The notes under the pieces: generated by a model | Told to the model about the DNA's origin: nothing | What the model saw: the letters and a program-made list of their open reading frames with translations, nothing else | The model's database searches: none | Position numbers and translations under genes: made by a program | NCBI GenBank assembly: GCA_019095985.1 | Contig: CM032669.1 | Coordinates: 34,468,402 to 34,532,401, forward strand | Reading direction: 5' to 3' | Source: Streblospio benedicti | Lineage: Eukaryota; Annelida; Polychaeta; Spionida; Spionidae | Length of the DNA: 64,000 bases | Shown here: positions 1-14,644 of the stretch, one piece after another | Numbering within the stretch: the first letter of the stretch is position 1 | How the letters are laid out: each line of letters starts with the position of its first letter

Positions 1-2429
1 TGTTGGACAACAGGAGTTTATTCACAGAATCAACTCCATGTGATAAATAATTCAATATGATAATAATAAAAGCAATTATTTCCATGATGGTATTATTTTG
101 CAGCAATATATTTCATAAGATTACTCCGTTCATATATGATTAATCTACTGTTCTATATTGTATTGTAAGTGTATAGAAAGCATTCTAGAATTCCATTTCT
201 TACAAATTAACATTTATCTCAGTATCTTAGGTGTGTGAATGTAGATTACCATATAAGTTTATGCCATATTTCATGGGACAACATTTCTTTGATTTTGTAC
301 TATTATTCTCATATATTATATACACGTGCACAAAAGTTTTCACTAACTATTTCTTCACATCATGATACAATTATTGTATTGTATTGTATTAAAGAAGTCC
401 TTTTCATAAGTCAAGTGTGCTTCTCATGGTTACAATTCATGATCTCATCACAAGTATTAAAAAAACATATATTGTATCAATAGCAAAATAATGAGACTGA
501 TTTGTATGTAGATCTATACTCAGGCTATGCATGTAGCTTCCACAGCACAGGCCGTGGGGGTAGAATGTTAAACCAACTGTCTTCTTGTGTGTTTTTGGTT
601 CTTTCATGTAAGGCTAAATATATGTATTTAGCCTTAATGAAAGCAAGACAAAACAAACAAAACATCCTCCACATGTTGCTCTCAAAATGTCGTTGTGAGT
701 CTAGATGAACTGTCACAGTGGATCATAATTTCGCAAGAAAACTCACAAATCTACAGTCTCAAGGTGTCATTACTCAAGAAGAGAGCAGACAACAACACAA
801 CAATTACTGAGTTGCTAGGCAAGACTGGTGATTAGTTGGAGTGATCAACTTAATAATGTACATATCTATAACATACCACCTGGTTGTCATAATCCTAATC
901 ACGATTCTTTATATGATCATAACTGGGTCAGTAGTCACGATGAAATGGCTATGATGATAACAATGTATGTTATGTCAATTGGTATTAAAATGAGGTTCAC
1001 AGGTAGTGAAAGAATTGCCCGTTTACTTCCGGTGTGATTCTTTCATCTTTGAGCAAGTTCTTTTTATAATGATTAATGAAATCTAACTGATTCTTTTAAT
1101 TCTTTTTCCATGTTGGTTGATGGCTAGGGCATCACTTTCTGCTTACATGACTGATCACATTTAGATTTTTTAGTCAGAAGAGTCAATACAGCTGTCGGTT
1201 TGCTGCAATTTTGTAGAGCTTTCCATTGTTGAAAATACAGTGTGAGCACAATAGAAATAAACTTACAAGTAATTGTATTAAGTATTATAGAGTTTGATTC
1301 ATTAAGTGTTTCAAATGAAAATTACAAATCATGTACATGTACATACATTTGACTTTAGTGTTCAGTTGTCAAATTCACATATTATAATAGATAATGCACC
1401 ACATAAATGAGCCCTGTGAGAGACATTAGTAGAGCGCTGTTGTACGTGGCACTCATCTTTTCAGGGAAATCTTTCCATGTTTGAGGAACTGAGATTAACA
1501 CTTTCTGAGTAAATACGTCTGCCTGGCAACTAATGAAAATACATTGACCCGGCGTATGTAAATCCATGCAAACGCACGAGTCCACTGTAATTGTAAACTG
1601 TTGAGCATCTATACATAATTATATATACCATAAAAGGCACACAACTGACTTTTGTATGCACAACATTTTGCATATATCTTATTGCATACAACAATAATTG
1701 GAATGGTATGATGCTTATGGTCATGGCTTGTGCTCGTAGCAAATATATTGTTGGCAGCTATCTGTTAATGACTCGAGGTAGAGTTGCTATTTTCCTGTTC
1801 TGTCTCAAAGGCACAGTTTTTCGCCAGTGTGAGACCTAAATATGAACTATGAAATGCATCTTGAAGCATTCATTTGCATATATGTATCCTGGTGACATTT
1901 TCACAATGAGTCCATGACCCATCTCACATTTTTTGTGGAAGTAGGGTAAATCATCAGCTTAATGAAAAATGAACAAATAGAACTGGATAGACTCATGTTT
2001 TCATTTAAGAGGCAGGCAATACTTCAGCCACTGCAAGAAGTAAATTATCACATCAACAACAATAAAATATTTTGTTGATCGGTCATTCTTCCATCTTGTA
2101 CTTCAAATGTCAAAATTCATTTGATTAAGTCTTATTGCAACATAATCTTTGAAATCGTATGCCTTAATACAGTGATGGTCATGCTAAAATCAAGTGATTG
2201 AAAGACAAACAGATCTCATATATTGACTGAGAGTAATTGCTTAAGCTATCTAGTTACGAACATTATTGATGTGATGGGTCTAGTATACGTACTTCCCTCT
2301 GCAAGAAAATCATTGATCCAAACGTTCATGACTATTATACCATTCACTAAACTGTGTTCACCACTGAAGCAGATCATTCTCTGTCCTGTTGATTTAAGTT
2401 TAATATTTGCAAGTGTATTATGGTCCATA

Positions 2430-2909
2430 GGCAGATCCAGGGGGTGGTGCAGTGGGCATGCGCCCCCCCAACTTTCCCACCAAAATATGTTAATTTCATA
2501 TGGTTTTGGGCATGCTAGCTATCAATCACGCATACGAAACCCATGCGATCCCTTAAGTGCGCCTATCCTTTTCCATCATCATATCTCACGACTATATACG
2601 CAGTATATAGCCGTGATACAACCATATCCAATTCTGTGGAAGTTGTCCTCAAAATCCAACCAATCAGAAGGCCAACTGCAAAAATGTTTAGCGGGGATTT
2701 CAAACGTCAAACGTACGATCTCGCTATATAAATAAGATAAAACTGAGTATGGATTTTTTCTTTGACGTAAGTTTAACCCAAAATTATTTTTCCACATAAA
2801 AGCTATAACTGGGCCTATGGGTTGGTATGAACAAGGACTTGTAAAAGCAGTATGACTGATCAAGCCCTGAGCACTGACGATTACCTTTTCCTAAAAACCT
2901 GGATCTGCC
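2430..2909. mobile_element. 480-bp MITE-like element with 12-bp terminal inverted repeats
   Basis: It begins with ggcagatccagg and ends with the exact reverse complement cctggatctgcc. The 12-bp motif or close variants recur at 4064, 12284, 23202 and, in reverse, 62362, so it marks a repeat family. GGCGGATCCAGG-like termini resemble those of some hAT-type nonautonomous elements, but no clear target-site duplication was seen, so the superfamily is not assigned. Confidence 0.6.
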
Positions 2910-5199
2910 TGTGAATACTTGTAAAAAAAATCAGTTAAGAGGCGAGTCATTTGAATCCCTTTGGGAGTAAGGTGTATGAGTTACTTAATGCTGAAGTAAA
3001 ATCTCAAAAACCGTTTGTGCCAAATCTTTTCCCGGTAAAACATAGGTAAAATGTTTTTTCATAATCAATTTTTCCCAACACTTATTTACAAGATGTCAAT
3101 GCTGCAAACTGCTGGTCAGTGTGTAGAGTCATTTAACAAAATATATAAAGGTGAATTTTTTTATTATTCACAATTGAAGTGAAATAATTTATACTTAAAT
3201 TTCAGAAGTAAACACACAAAATCAAATGACCCGCCTGTAATTAATACAAAGATCAGTTACAAAGTGTGTCATTTGTCTCCTAGCACCATAAGTATTGATA
3301 TTTGCAAACTAGAGGTTGCTATGTACATGTACACCAACTGATTTGCTAGTTACATGTACATTCGTGTAGTTTTACATTTACTTCATGAACTACACATAAT
3401 GTAGTTGATATAGTGCAAATAGTCACACAAATATGCCCTTAATATAGCTCCATATATTCATAGAAACAAGAGAATGTGTTTCGGTGGAGTTTGCTGGGGG
3501 CTCCAGTAAGAAGTGCAGTTCAGTCTCAAATGGATCATTGAAATAGGCAGATCATATTTTGGGTCTATTACCGTATATCTTCCCCCTTTGCTGAGGAAAT
3601 CAAGTAGATATTAAACTCAGGCATCTATTATTACTGTTTCTGTGTTACGATTTGAAAAAACTTGAATTATCTTGTATATATTGGGATGATTAATAAAGAG
3701 AGATCTTGTAATCATAGTTTAATATTAACTTTTGACAACATACAACAAATATTGTGTATAAAAAGAAAAAAATCTAAACTCTGGTATTTCTTGTATTTGC
3801 CACTCTTTCTGCTTTGAAAAGCATGTGCTATTGTTACGATTTTGTGAAGAATCGCCTACATTGTACGTTTAATACAATGGTTATAAAAGTCTAGTCAATG
3901 TCAATGTTTAGAGTTCTTAATATTAAATACATTACCTAACCAAGTTCATACATGTAGGACCATGTAGGGCCGTCAGAAGGTTTTGAAAAAATGGGGTGTA
4001 TACCACCAACGTTTGGGGGGGGTGGGGGGGTATCAAAGGTGATGCAACCCCTATAATGTCGTCGGCAGATCCAGGTTGATGAGGTTGGGTAGGGAGAACG
4101 AAGAATGGTAATAAGCATACCTCTGGTATGCATACATGTGGCACAAACTTGCACATGTTTATGCTCTCCCAGGAAAATTTTGAAATCTGGTTTGTTCTCA
4201 GGTGCAATCTGATCCATTTCAGCATCATTTTGTTACTATAAAACTGTCTGGAATTTCAAGCATATAAGTTTTTCTCTATTTAAAAAAATAAATGGAGGGG
4301 CGGGAAGGAACATTCAAAGTCTCTACCCTTCTCCCACGTTAGATCCATTGTGGAAAGCCATAATGAATGTGGATATAAGTGCAGATACTCTGCAATTGGC
4401 CCATTTAAGATCTGGAGTAGTGGTAAAGCTGTCTAAGAGCATTTACTAAGAATTCACACTCCGCCTGGTATTGAGTGTACATGACAGCTTGAGTAGGATA
4501 AAAATTTTGAGGAACAGGACAAGCAAGATTGCAAACTTTTAAAGCCTTAGTCAGGTACATGCATATGCTCTAAAAAATCAAATGATTGTGAAGTGTAGGA
4601 TATCGTGTTGACTGATCACTCAATACAAAATGGTTGTCTCTTTTGTTGTGTAATACGTGCAGTCCAAATATGTACAGTGATATGCATTGTGACTCAATCA
4701 AAAAGAAATTAAATCTGTTGCAAAAAACTTTTTTTGTTAGCATCATTTCCTTTTTTTAGATATACATGTATACACATTCAAGTGTCTAAATACATTCGAA
4801 GCATAATATAAAATAAAAAAGGTATCTTTCTGAATTAGATAAATGTAATTACGGTGGGCTTTGGAGAATTTCTGCACACTATAAAGGACTTGTTAACAAG
4901 TATATATTGGCTGTATTGCTTACCATATTTGTCAAAGTGACAATCTATTGTTCACTTATTACCGGTATATAGTATAAAGCAGTAGGTCTCATGATTCAAT
5001 TATTTGTTGTTTATTTTTTAAAAGGAACCTGTAGAGTTCGAAATTGATTAAAAATTATATTTGAAATTTGAATTTTAAAGTTATTTTTGAAAGAAAAGCA
5101 GGTTAATACATTAAAATAAATGAACTTACTACAGTATATGAATTTACGGTAAAGGTGGTTTGTTGATTTGGGAAAAGGAATTGCATTTGCACCAACCGC

Positions 5200-5570
5200 A
5201 GCCCCCCATCTGGTGGCCCTGACATGTACTCACCCACTCAGTCACTTATTCACATCCATGTAACCCACATCCACCCACTTACCTGTCCACCACATCCTAA
5301 TCCCACCCACCCACCTTACCAACCAACCAACTAACCCACCGACCCACCCAAAACCCTGCCCCCCCAACCAACCAACCCACCCACACCCACACCCACCCAC
5401 CGAACCGTAACACCCCCTCCACACACACACACATACCCAGACACACTCATTCACTTCCCACTCACCTACCCAAACCCACTCACCCACTCACCCAAATACA
5501 CACACAAACAAACAAAAACACACACACACACGCACTCACTCCCACTCACTCACTCACTCTTGTCTTCCTG
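5200..5570. repeat. C-rich CCCA/CACA/CTCA low-complexity tract
   Basis: About 330 bases are built of accc, cacc, caac, cactc and (ca)n units with almost no G on the + strand, running directly into the splice acceptor of the S1 exon. It acts as, or overlaps, an extremely long pyrimidine/C-rich tract. The open frame on the other strand (5242-5487) is only translated repeat. Confidence 0.85.
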
Positions 5571-5576
5571 TTGCAG

Positions 5577-5638
5577 GTGGTGCTTGTTTTCCTGCTCAGC
5601 ATTGCGTCCCTCATCATCTACTTTGTTGATGCATCCAC
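5577..5638 (+). CDS. Slo1: Slo1 exon: transmembrane segment S1
   Basis: This 62-bp exon encodes VVLVFLLSIASLIIYFVDAS plus a split Thr codon, matching S1 of BK channels (human [20 protein letters not shown]). It is bounded by ttgcag and by cac|gtaagt. It starts in phase 0 and leaves two bases (AC), completed as Thr by the next exon 17 kb away. The preceding exon (S0) is not in the window. Confidence 0.95.
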
Positions 5639-8284
5639 GTAAGTAATTCTATTTCAGTTTTTTTAAGTAATACATGTGATATACATGTTATATATATGTG
5701 TGTACTGTGAACCTTCATCTAAGGGCCCAAGTTCTTGCAAAGAACTCCCTCACATATGGATTGCTTATGTGAACGGGCGTAGGGATATATGAAACATTGC
5801 AAGATCTTCAAATGTGCACTTCATTTGCTAATTAATGCGCCGATGTGACAACAATAGTTTGTAAGTGATTTTTAATGAAAATTGCAAGTATCACAGCAAA
5901 CATCCCTATTTTATGCTATTTTAAGTGACTATGAGGATTCATGTTGGGCGTATTGTTTCATTTGAATTCTCAATGGTAGGGACTTTTATGTACGTGTAGG
6001 TTGAGTCCGAAGTGCCCTAGTAGCTTAGATTCACTGTCCATGGAGACTAAAGATGAACGAACTACTTAGTGTTATGTCTGCTTCAATCTCCACAGCTTTA
6101 AATTACATAATTAATGGTCTGGAGCTATTGTAAGATTAACATGGAGTTCAAATAGCCATAAATAACTGAAAATGTTGTGCACAGGTATGGCTATCGATTA
6201 TTAGAATATCTGTACATGTACAAAGTAGAGTAATAACTGGAAGGAAATTTGTCTACAATTTACCGGTATATCCCCAAATTATATATTATTAATTTTACTT
6301 TATTTTTCATTCATTGTATTAGTGGTATTCATATCAAACCCATCATATTTAAATGTGTTACACTGAGTTATGCAATTACCCTCATTCTGGCACATGTTGT
6401 GTGTTGAGCAAACATACCGGGTATCAGTAATGAATCCCACTAAAAGCAATACATACATTTGAGATAGGTAGTAGCCGTAGAATGGAAAAATGTGAGTGTA
6501 TATTAAGAGTTCCATGTTCGTAGGGAGCACTGAATATTCCATAGGTAGTTTCTCTGAAAGCATACTACATGTGATATGATCCTAAGACCTACATACAAAT
6601 TGTAACATCCTTTGTATATGCAGCTAACAAATAGCTAAAAACGTAACAGTTATGGACAAAACAAATCTGTCCTTTGCATTGAAGAGCTTTTGATAGGATA
6701 AATGTAACACAATTCTAGAACTTTCCGGGATTGATCTAGTTTCTGTCGCTTTCTCTTTTTTCAAATAGCATATAGAACTGATCATCACTGGATGAACTTA
6801 GACTCTGTGTGTGTGTGTGTATATTTAGTAACAGGCTAGGCATCAATTGTAGTCTATGTTGTACACTGAGCCATAGCATTTGACATATACAAACTTTACA
6901 CATTGGTTCACAATGCAGGAATAGGGGAAGATCTTTCAAACCAGATCTCCTAGTATCATTTTAAACTATTTGGCACTGGTTTTTGTAGATGAGATTTACC
7001 AACAGAAAGGATTTTAGTAAAATTTACTTTTGATTGAATTGTGTTGGTAAAATGATGGGATCCATAATGAAAAAAGACAATCCAAGAAATGTCACATGAA
7101 ATTTGACTGAAAATATTAGAGATGTTTGATTAATAGGTTGAAATATAAATCAATATTGAAATATATTTATCGATTGTTTATTGTACATAATTATGTTAAT
7201 ATGAAATATCATTTTCAAAAAACGTTTCCTATAGTAAAATTATACAAATATCAAACATTAATAGAAGCAATTTCATGCTCTAACATTCGTATTCTAGATT
7301 ATGAAGTTTTTTCTATTGATACTCATACGTTTTGTCCATTTATAGAATGTAACCTGTGAAAGCAAAAGATCAGTGTGGCCCAATTTACCATTTTATAGAT
7401 CCTGAGCAAAAAACATGATTTGTATCAGCAGAGAATCATTGGCTTATTTTGTCGTTGCTAAGAGAAAGGGTAAATCAACATATACTTTGCCCATATCCAT
7501 GAGTTTGGAGGCTCTTTTATCACACACTACATTTTCCACAATACTTTCAGACATATATTATTAATCTGCCTTACAGTAGATTTTGCCTACATTCTGAAAA
7601 CAAAATTGGCTTAGGTGAAGTACCCACAAATTCAAGTTTTGAATTATGCAATGATTTTGTACTAGATTGTTTATTTACTAAATATGAAAAACGTTTGAAA
7701 TCTATATATACATACATGTGCTATCTATATAATATTCGCGGCATACAAATTTGACATATGTGTACTGTATCTTTTCATTATTGAAGCTCATTTGTGTGTG
7801 ACATTGAGTTAGCATTCATTTGATTGTTCTTCTAGTGAATGTACTTTATACAGGGTATTACTAGTCGATTGGCGTAGGGAGCATCATTAGATTAATATTA
7901 TCATATAAAAATAATACTAGTAAATCATTAATAGTCATTATGAGCTAAGAGACATGAAGAGCATCAAAATTATCCTGCTCACGTTACAGGCACATTTGTT
8001 ACATCCGCATCTTGTAATCATTCTTCAAAGAGAATGCGTTTTACATAACATTATGTTGAGTGATTAATATAAATGAAATGATCAAGCTCTATGATTATAG
8101 ATAAACACCTTCCATCTGGGATCTGGGATCTGGAATTGTAACCTCTAGTCAACTGTGACACACACAATTCAATTTGATGGCCTGAAAATAAGATATGAGC
8201 GTAGAAATGAAATATGGGAACATATGATTGTTACCTAATCAGTATGAATTATTGATATTTATTATCACTGTTATAGTAGGCACA

Positions 8285-8427
8285 TTTGGACATGTGCCTG
8301 ATAGATCCTCATGACTGAAAGGCTTGGAGAGAACTGCTGAGATGTAAACTGGGCAGCCAGGTCATACCCTCTGAATGAGAAATAATTAGGGCCTGCTCAA
8401 ATAAATTTAGGATTTGATTGATATAAC
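8285..8427 (+). repeat. SINE-like dispersed repeat, copy 1
   Basis: It shares an ordered set of words with 11578-11767 on the same strand and with 41433-41640 on the other strand: agatcct.atga, gagatgta.actgg.cagccagg, gaat.agaaataattagggcctgc and aaatttag.atttgatt. Divergence is high, roughly a quarter of positions by eye, so the copy is old. Confidence 0.65.
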
Positions 8428-11400
8428 AATACAGTTGTTGTTGAAGATCGTCACACTCTTTATTGACAGCCCTTGACAATATATAACAGATTCCCAGTGC
8501 TTATTTCACACCTTATGACGTAATCATACAATAAACAAACAAAAACTGACATACAGTTGGACGCGTTATTTTCTCTTCAGAACTCTTCCTAGTTGAATTA
8601 TGAACAACTCTAAGCACAAATATAATCCTTTACTTTCATACAGTAAATTTTGCTATAAAGTACTCAAATCTTTGCTATTCAAGCTTGAATGACGTCTTTA
8701 TAGCATTTGATTTTATCGTGAAAAATGGTGAGAAAATGATATAATGGTATCCCATTGTACATTTGTATTTTATTGATGTCCATGCAGAGGAAGTTGACGT
8801 TCATGGCATGACAAATATGCAGATGTGCTTTTTTTCCAAATCAATTGATTATAATTGTAACATAAAGAGGTAACCTAAAGACAATTAGAAGGCTGGGCCT
8901 GTGATCATTTGTTTTCCCACACTTGTGCTTGTGATATATATATAGGCCAGCTATTTGATTTTCAATTACAATAAAAGGTGAATATCGACCATGAATAACA
9001 TCTCATCCTGTATTGAGTCCACAAAATTGTTAGGCAGTTATCAGTGACTCAGATACCAACGATCTGATGTAGATGTGAAGTCAACTGAGCGTATTGAACA
9101 TCTATTGTAGACCTGGTACATTTATTTACATTTACAGGGAGGAATATGAAATTCTAAGCTGTCACGTTCATGTGTTCATGGTTCAGTATAGTCAACTGAC
9201 GTATACTACCCGGGTATATGTAATTTTTGATGTTCCTTGTTTCTCAGAAACCCGATTGTATTTTACATATCATTGAAACAAACTTTGATTTCAAAATAAT
9301 GTTTGCGAGAATACGCACAGTGAATGGTATTATATGCCAATATAATAGTAACAGTGATACACATTACTGTCAAATATAGCTCAAAATGATATATTATTTT
9401 TGTACACTCATGGCTGCATGGGCACCAGCATATTTCGTCTGTAATCAATAAAGTATCGAGTGAATTGATTGGCAAAACCAAGAGGTTGTTTGCGTTATCT
9501 GCCATCAGACATTTAGGACATGCCCATTTGATGGCGTGATTAGAGATTAAGAACTTTCCATCAATTTCATTGTCTTGTGGTGACCCAGAAATAATGGGTT
9601 ACAGCCATTTTACAGCCATTATGACAATTACATGTTTCATTACTGTGGTGGTGCAAATTCCATCATGTGTTTTGATTGAATGCATTATGTATCGTTACCT
9701 ATGTAATATGTACAGCATCCACATTCAAATCCTACCCTCCAGAATTAAATGGATCAGTCTCTAAAGGATTTGAGTCCAAAATACAGAGCCACACATTAAA
9801 TAAACAAGCAATATAACATTCAAAGTTTCCTTTTAAATTTAAGTCATCTGACTTTAATCTAATGTTAATATTCTACTTAAATAATGGTAAACATAACCCA
9901 ATATTTTCCATTTCCTTTCGTCATGTCTGTTTATTGTTAGCCAAGACTACGTAGAGTAAAGGACAAGAAACAAAATGATTGGTAATTAAATGTAAATCAA
10001 AATTCATATTATATTGCAAGATAAACAAGTCCAGATAATAGAGAAATGTTAGATAAGTAACAGGTACTTTTCTTCTAAGTTTACTCAATGTTTATGATAC
10101 TCAGCTGTAGTTATTGCTGAGGTTCTTGAGGATATTTTTACTCAGACAATGATGAACCTGTGACAGAGTGCTAAATAATATTCGCAGCATAAATAAGCTG
10201 CCATTATAATATTGTCAAATTTATGTGTCTAGTTCACAATTACAATATCACATACATGTGGGATATTTGTGTGTGTTTTTTCAAGTCCTTATTTTTTTTA
10301 TTGGTTGATACAATAATGTTACAGTAACACACAGTAACAAACTATTGAATAACAAAGAACAAATGATTATTTCAAATTTGGTTGGAAGCATATGAATTGA
10401 CTGCTTTTCAGTTTTGAATTAATTCAAAATGAGATATGATCCAGTTTAACCTACATCTGAATTATCCACCGATTCCTAGATCAAATAAATATGCAACAAA
10501 ATTACTTGTAGTGATGCATTTCCATTTTCCAAAGTGCACTATTTAGGAGACAGTAAATTTTTACATGTATGGTATATCTGTAATGGAAGAAGATTCATTT
10601 TAATGTAGGCGTATCTGGCAGCAATTCACTAGAGAAATGCAATTTCATGTCTTGAGAAAACATCTCATGTTCTCTCCATTAGAAGGTTAGAAATATGTCT
10701 ACCCTTGAGATACATAGGTCCATGATATAGCCCTTTTTGTGATTTGCTTGCACATTTTTCGATCAGAAAATCATTTATACAAACATCTCTAATATGCGCG
10801 GTTGTATGTGTGGGTGTCTTTTATGTTACCATGTACAAGACTGCATAACATGCAAACGAACAATTGTGGTCAATTGTGGAGTCTGTAAGGTGAATTGAAT
10901 TGTATAAATTATGAATATGTCCTAAATCTGAACATCCCTCAATCTTAATGTGTAAGATTTAAGTGACAACGTGGAGTGATTACATGTAAAATTACAAGGA
11001 GAGCATGAGATTGTCAATATAACTTTACTTTTTTCAAGTTACAGATATATGAATTTTAATTGAGTGGAAAATATGTTATTCAATTTTTGTGAAACCAAAG
11101 CACAAAACTCACAAAATTTCCAATATCACTTACATTGTGATATTGGACGCCATTGCTTCTTAGCGTGTTCAGCACTTAATTAAAGTTATCAACCAAATTC
11201 ATAATTTTCAGCTGTGGACTTGCATTTTCAATGACTCATAACTCATTGACCGAATTCATTAACATGGATCCATCCGGTTGTTAGAATATTTATAGTGTGA
11301 TCGTGTCTTGGCAGATTTCACTGCTCACATGTTCGCCAAAGCAACATGTTATACATAAGACCATGATAAATCTGGTCCCACAATAAGAGTAAAATCTGGA

Positions 11401-11577
11401 CCAAATGATCATATATCAAGAGAAAATTTTGCCATCGTAATATTTGTTATTAATAAAACTACGTGCATACAAAAAATCAATGATGGGCAACTATTTCTGA
11501 AGTAAAAACAAACGAAGAACAAAAGATGTTTCAAACCTAGATTAAAGTTGTTTTTATCTGTCTCTCATCATTATTTT

Positions 11578-11767
11578 TCTACTACAAGCCTTATGATGCA
11601 GTCGTGCAGAAAGATCGGGCATGTCTGGGTATGGGTCTAACAGATCCTAATGACCAAAAGTCTTGAATGCTTGAGATGTAGACTGGCCAGCCAGGCCAAA
11701 CCAGCTGAATTAGGAATAATTAGGGCCTGCTGTACTAAATTTAGAATTTGATTCATTTGATTTAAAT
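11578..11767 (+). repeat. SINE-like dispersed repeat, copy 2
   Basis: The longest head of the three copies: it includes the cagaaagatcgggcatgtct region that matches copy 3 in reverse complement (41584-41640). It shares the core aataattagggcctgc and the tail aaatttagaatttgatt with copy 1. No tRNA boxes were convincingly seen. Confidence 0.65.
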
Positions 11768-11857
11768 CACCTCCCATCACTTCTCACTTATACACATGCC
11801 TCCCACCCTCCACTCTTTGCATTAGTAATATATAACACTATCTACAGGCGTGTAGTC

Positions 11858-11902
11858 TACCCCCCCCCCCCCCACCCCCCCACCCCCACTCAGCCCCCAC
11901 AC
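11858..11902. repeat. C-homopolymer tract
   Basis: Runs of C interrupted by single A residues, followed by cccccactcagccccc. Its complement is G-quadruplex-forming in principle. It lies within intron sequence with no nearby exon. Confidence 0.85.
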
Positions 11903-14644
11903 GCACACCACTCCTGACAGCACCCACCACCGTTTTAATAGCATCACTCCAATTGTGCCCATGAAAACCAAACCAGATACAGGAAACTTACTGCTGTGTT
12001 GCACCACAATAGTTGTGTAAGATTGATATGGGACCAAAGTGAGTGATTCCCGTCCAGCCAACATTGTGTGAAGTGTCGACAATGAAAAAAGCTTAGCCTA
12101 TTTGTCAGCTCGTATTTTTATATATACCGGTAGATATCAATATTAATCTAATGATTTTTAAAGGGCCTGATTGAGGAAAAACAAACTTTTGGTGGCACGT
12201 CAAAATGATGATTAGATCATTGATCATCATTAGTGATAGTGTGATGTGGGGGTGGGGGGTGGGTGAGTGATTGTAGTTCTCTTGCAGATCCAGGCTTGTA
12301 GAAAATCAGTTTGGGGTTGTCACTGGCGACACAAGCAAGAATACCATCATTGGGGCAATGCCTAGAACGTTGCTAAAGTAATTGTTCGTGGGGAGGGCTC
12401 CATGTGCAACTCATAACATGCACCCATCCACTGAATTGGCCTATGAGTTTGCTTGAATAGTTGAACTGTTTGTCGTGTTGTTAAAAACTACTAAGAAGTA
12501 ATAACCCAATTAGAGTTAGCTAGACTGTTCAATAAATTAATCTTATAACTTACACATCAATAGAAATTGACAACCACACATAACGTTGTGGAGATAGGCG
12601 AGGATTTATTGACTTGATGCAAGACAGGTCATTCTAGTCTCAACATTTCACTAATATCCCACCTAAAGTATATATTTATCAGCACCTGGGGAAAACTTCA
12701 ACCATTTGTTTATGAATATTTCTATCTCCTGAGACAATATTATTAATAGTTTCATAGTTTCCAGACTAAAGTGTGATAAATGATATTCTCCTGCTAGCAA
12801 TAAAATGAATTGCAAACATAGTTTTTGATATTACATCAGTAATGGATAGTTGTATAAAAACATGTCGCTGGCCATTCGACGAAGACAGAGTACAAAAACC
12901 AAAGAGTGGACCTATTCTTATCCATAGTGTAGACCTAGATATGTGACGAGTACTTGTACTTACGACGTAGCAACCTGTCAGAGTTGATGACGAACCAGCG
13001 TTTGTTACGTCAGAAGATTAGATGGATCCAGTAGAAGATGGTTTGGGTTGTCTGATCCAGATTGTGACATTATTGTGTCCGATGCATAGTTTACTATGTA
13101 GAGCGAAAAATGTTTTAAACAATCCTCTGGTCCATTTTACTGAAGGTTTTAGCTAACAAAGGACAAGCTATCGTCCATATTATTAAATGTGCGTGACAAG
13201 TGTATAGCTAAGCATACTGCACTACACACTACTATCCGAAGGTTTATTTGTCAACTGCTGCGGGTGTCCCAATAATATTGAGCATACATGTATGTATCGT
13301 AATACATGAAGGTATATACCTAAGTCTGTTATAAAACATATAAGTTTAAGAGCTATATGATACAATATACTTGCTAAGAAGTTAACAGCAACAACTATAT
13401 GCCATGCCTATCATCTATTGTAAATTTACAGTCATTTTGGCATTCTTCTTTGTATAACTGTATAGTTACAAGTTTAAGTGAGAAACATTTGCACTGATTA
13501 ATTCTTTTTAGACATATTAGAATTTTAGAACAGTGCATATGAAATCGTTTATTGTTCTCTAAACCAATAAACGTTAGCCTTCTCTTCTTTTCGCAATGCT
13601 AAATACTCCTTCATTAGAAATAATACACAATATTAGGTTCTTGTCACACAATCAAACTGTTTATTGAGCAAAAAAATGAGATCAGATATTCATAAGAAAA
13701 ATGGATGAAAAGGTGCTCGCCACCTTTTGAATATAGGAATGTCTTCTTATCTCTATTCATCAAATGGTTATTAATGCTCAGACGAATTCATATGAAATTT
13801 ATTGCCTCTCCGATACGGTTATTAATCAAACACACGTCAAACAAAATTATGGATGCTACCATGCTAAAATGTCTGTTTTATGATATTCTGATGTACATAA
13901 ACGTACATAATAATCAATATTAAATTTCTCCATTTTAGAAATAATATAATCTTCTTTGTAGGATTTACTAAGTTTTTGAATAAATAGCTTACTCATAAAA
14001 ATTGGATGATGCGACTGAATGAGGCGACTAACAAAATAGTAAAACATGTGATGAAATTTGTTTTTCCTTACCATTTTACAGATAGCTTCATGAGTAGCTC
14101 AGTCGTAAAACCAAATATCACGGATCACGTGGCCTAATAATAAGCTATTATATACTTGACATGGGCTTCATGCAGTGATAAATGTCAAGTATTTTTGGCA
14201 TTGCCTATAAAGATGAACATCGTAAAATTTGTGTATCGTGTAAAATATTGCTTGTAATTGTAACATTTTATGATTAATGTAAACAATACAGGCTTGAGAT
14301 TTACCCGCCTGCTGTACTAATTCTGATCTTCAGCAACAAATTCCATCATTTAATGACTTAAGTGAGCAAAGAGTTCTGAAGCAAGCCAATTGTGATTTTC
14401 TATATAGTGATGCATACTGACTGTTCTATGGGATAAAGTGAGTGCATTTCGAATGTAGGTTAAATGTCAAGGTCATAGTAAAACTTCATAGGCTATTTCA
14501 TTCCCTTTTTATGTTATGATTGTGGCTCAATCAATCTTTACCAAAACACTTCACTTTTGCATATTTATTTTCCAGTTTTCAATTTCAATGAAAAGTGAAT
14601 GTAGGTTACTGTCAATCTTCTATTAATGGCTGTGTGGGTATTGG

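Larger units (their letters stand above)
1..5576 (+). other. upstream intron of Slo1, no coding exon seen
   Basis: AT-rich non-coding sequence upstream of the S1 exon. I found no exon resembling the Slo1 S0 segment. It holds a 480-bp inverted-repeat element, a G-rich patch near 4014-4035 next to another copy of the motif ggcagatccagg (4064-4075), and a long C-rich tract ending at the S1 acceptor. It is probably part of the large first intron. Confidence 0.6.

Noticed and set aside
5242-5487. 81-codon minus-strand open frame rich in Gly, Trp and Val
   Set aside because: It is only the translation of the C-rich simple repeat upstream of the S1 exon.
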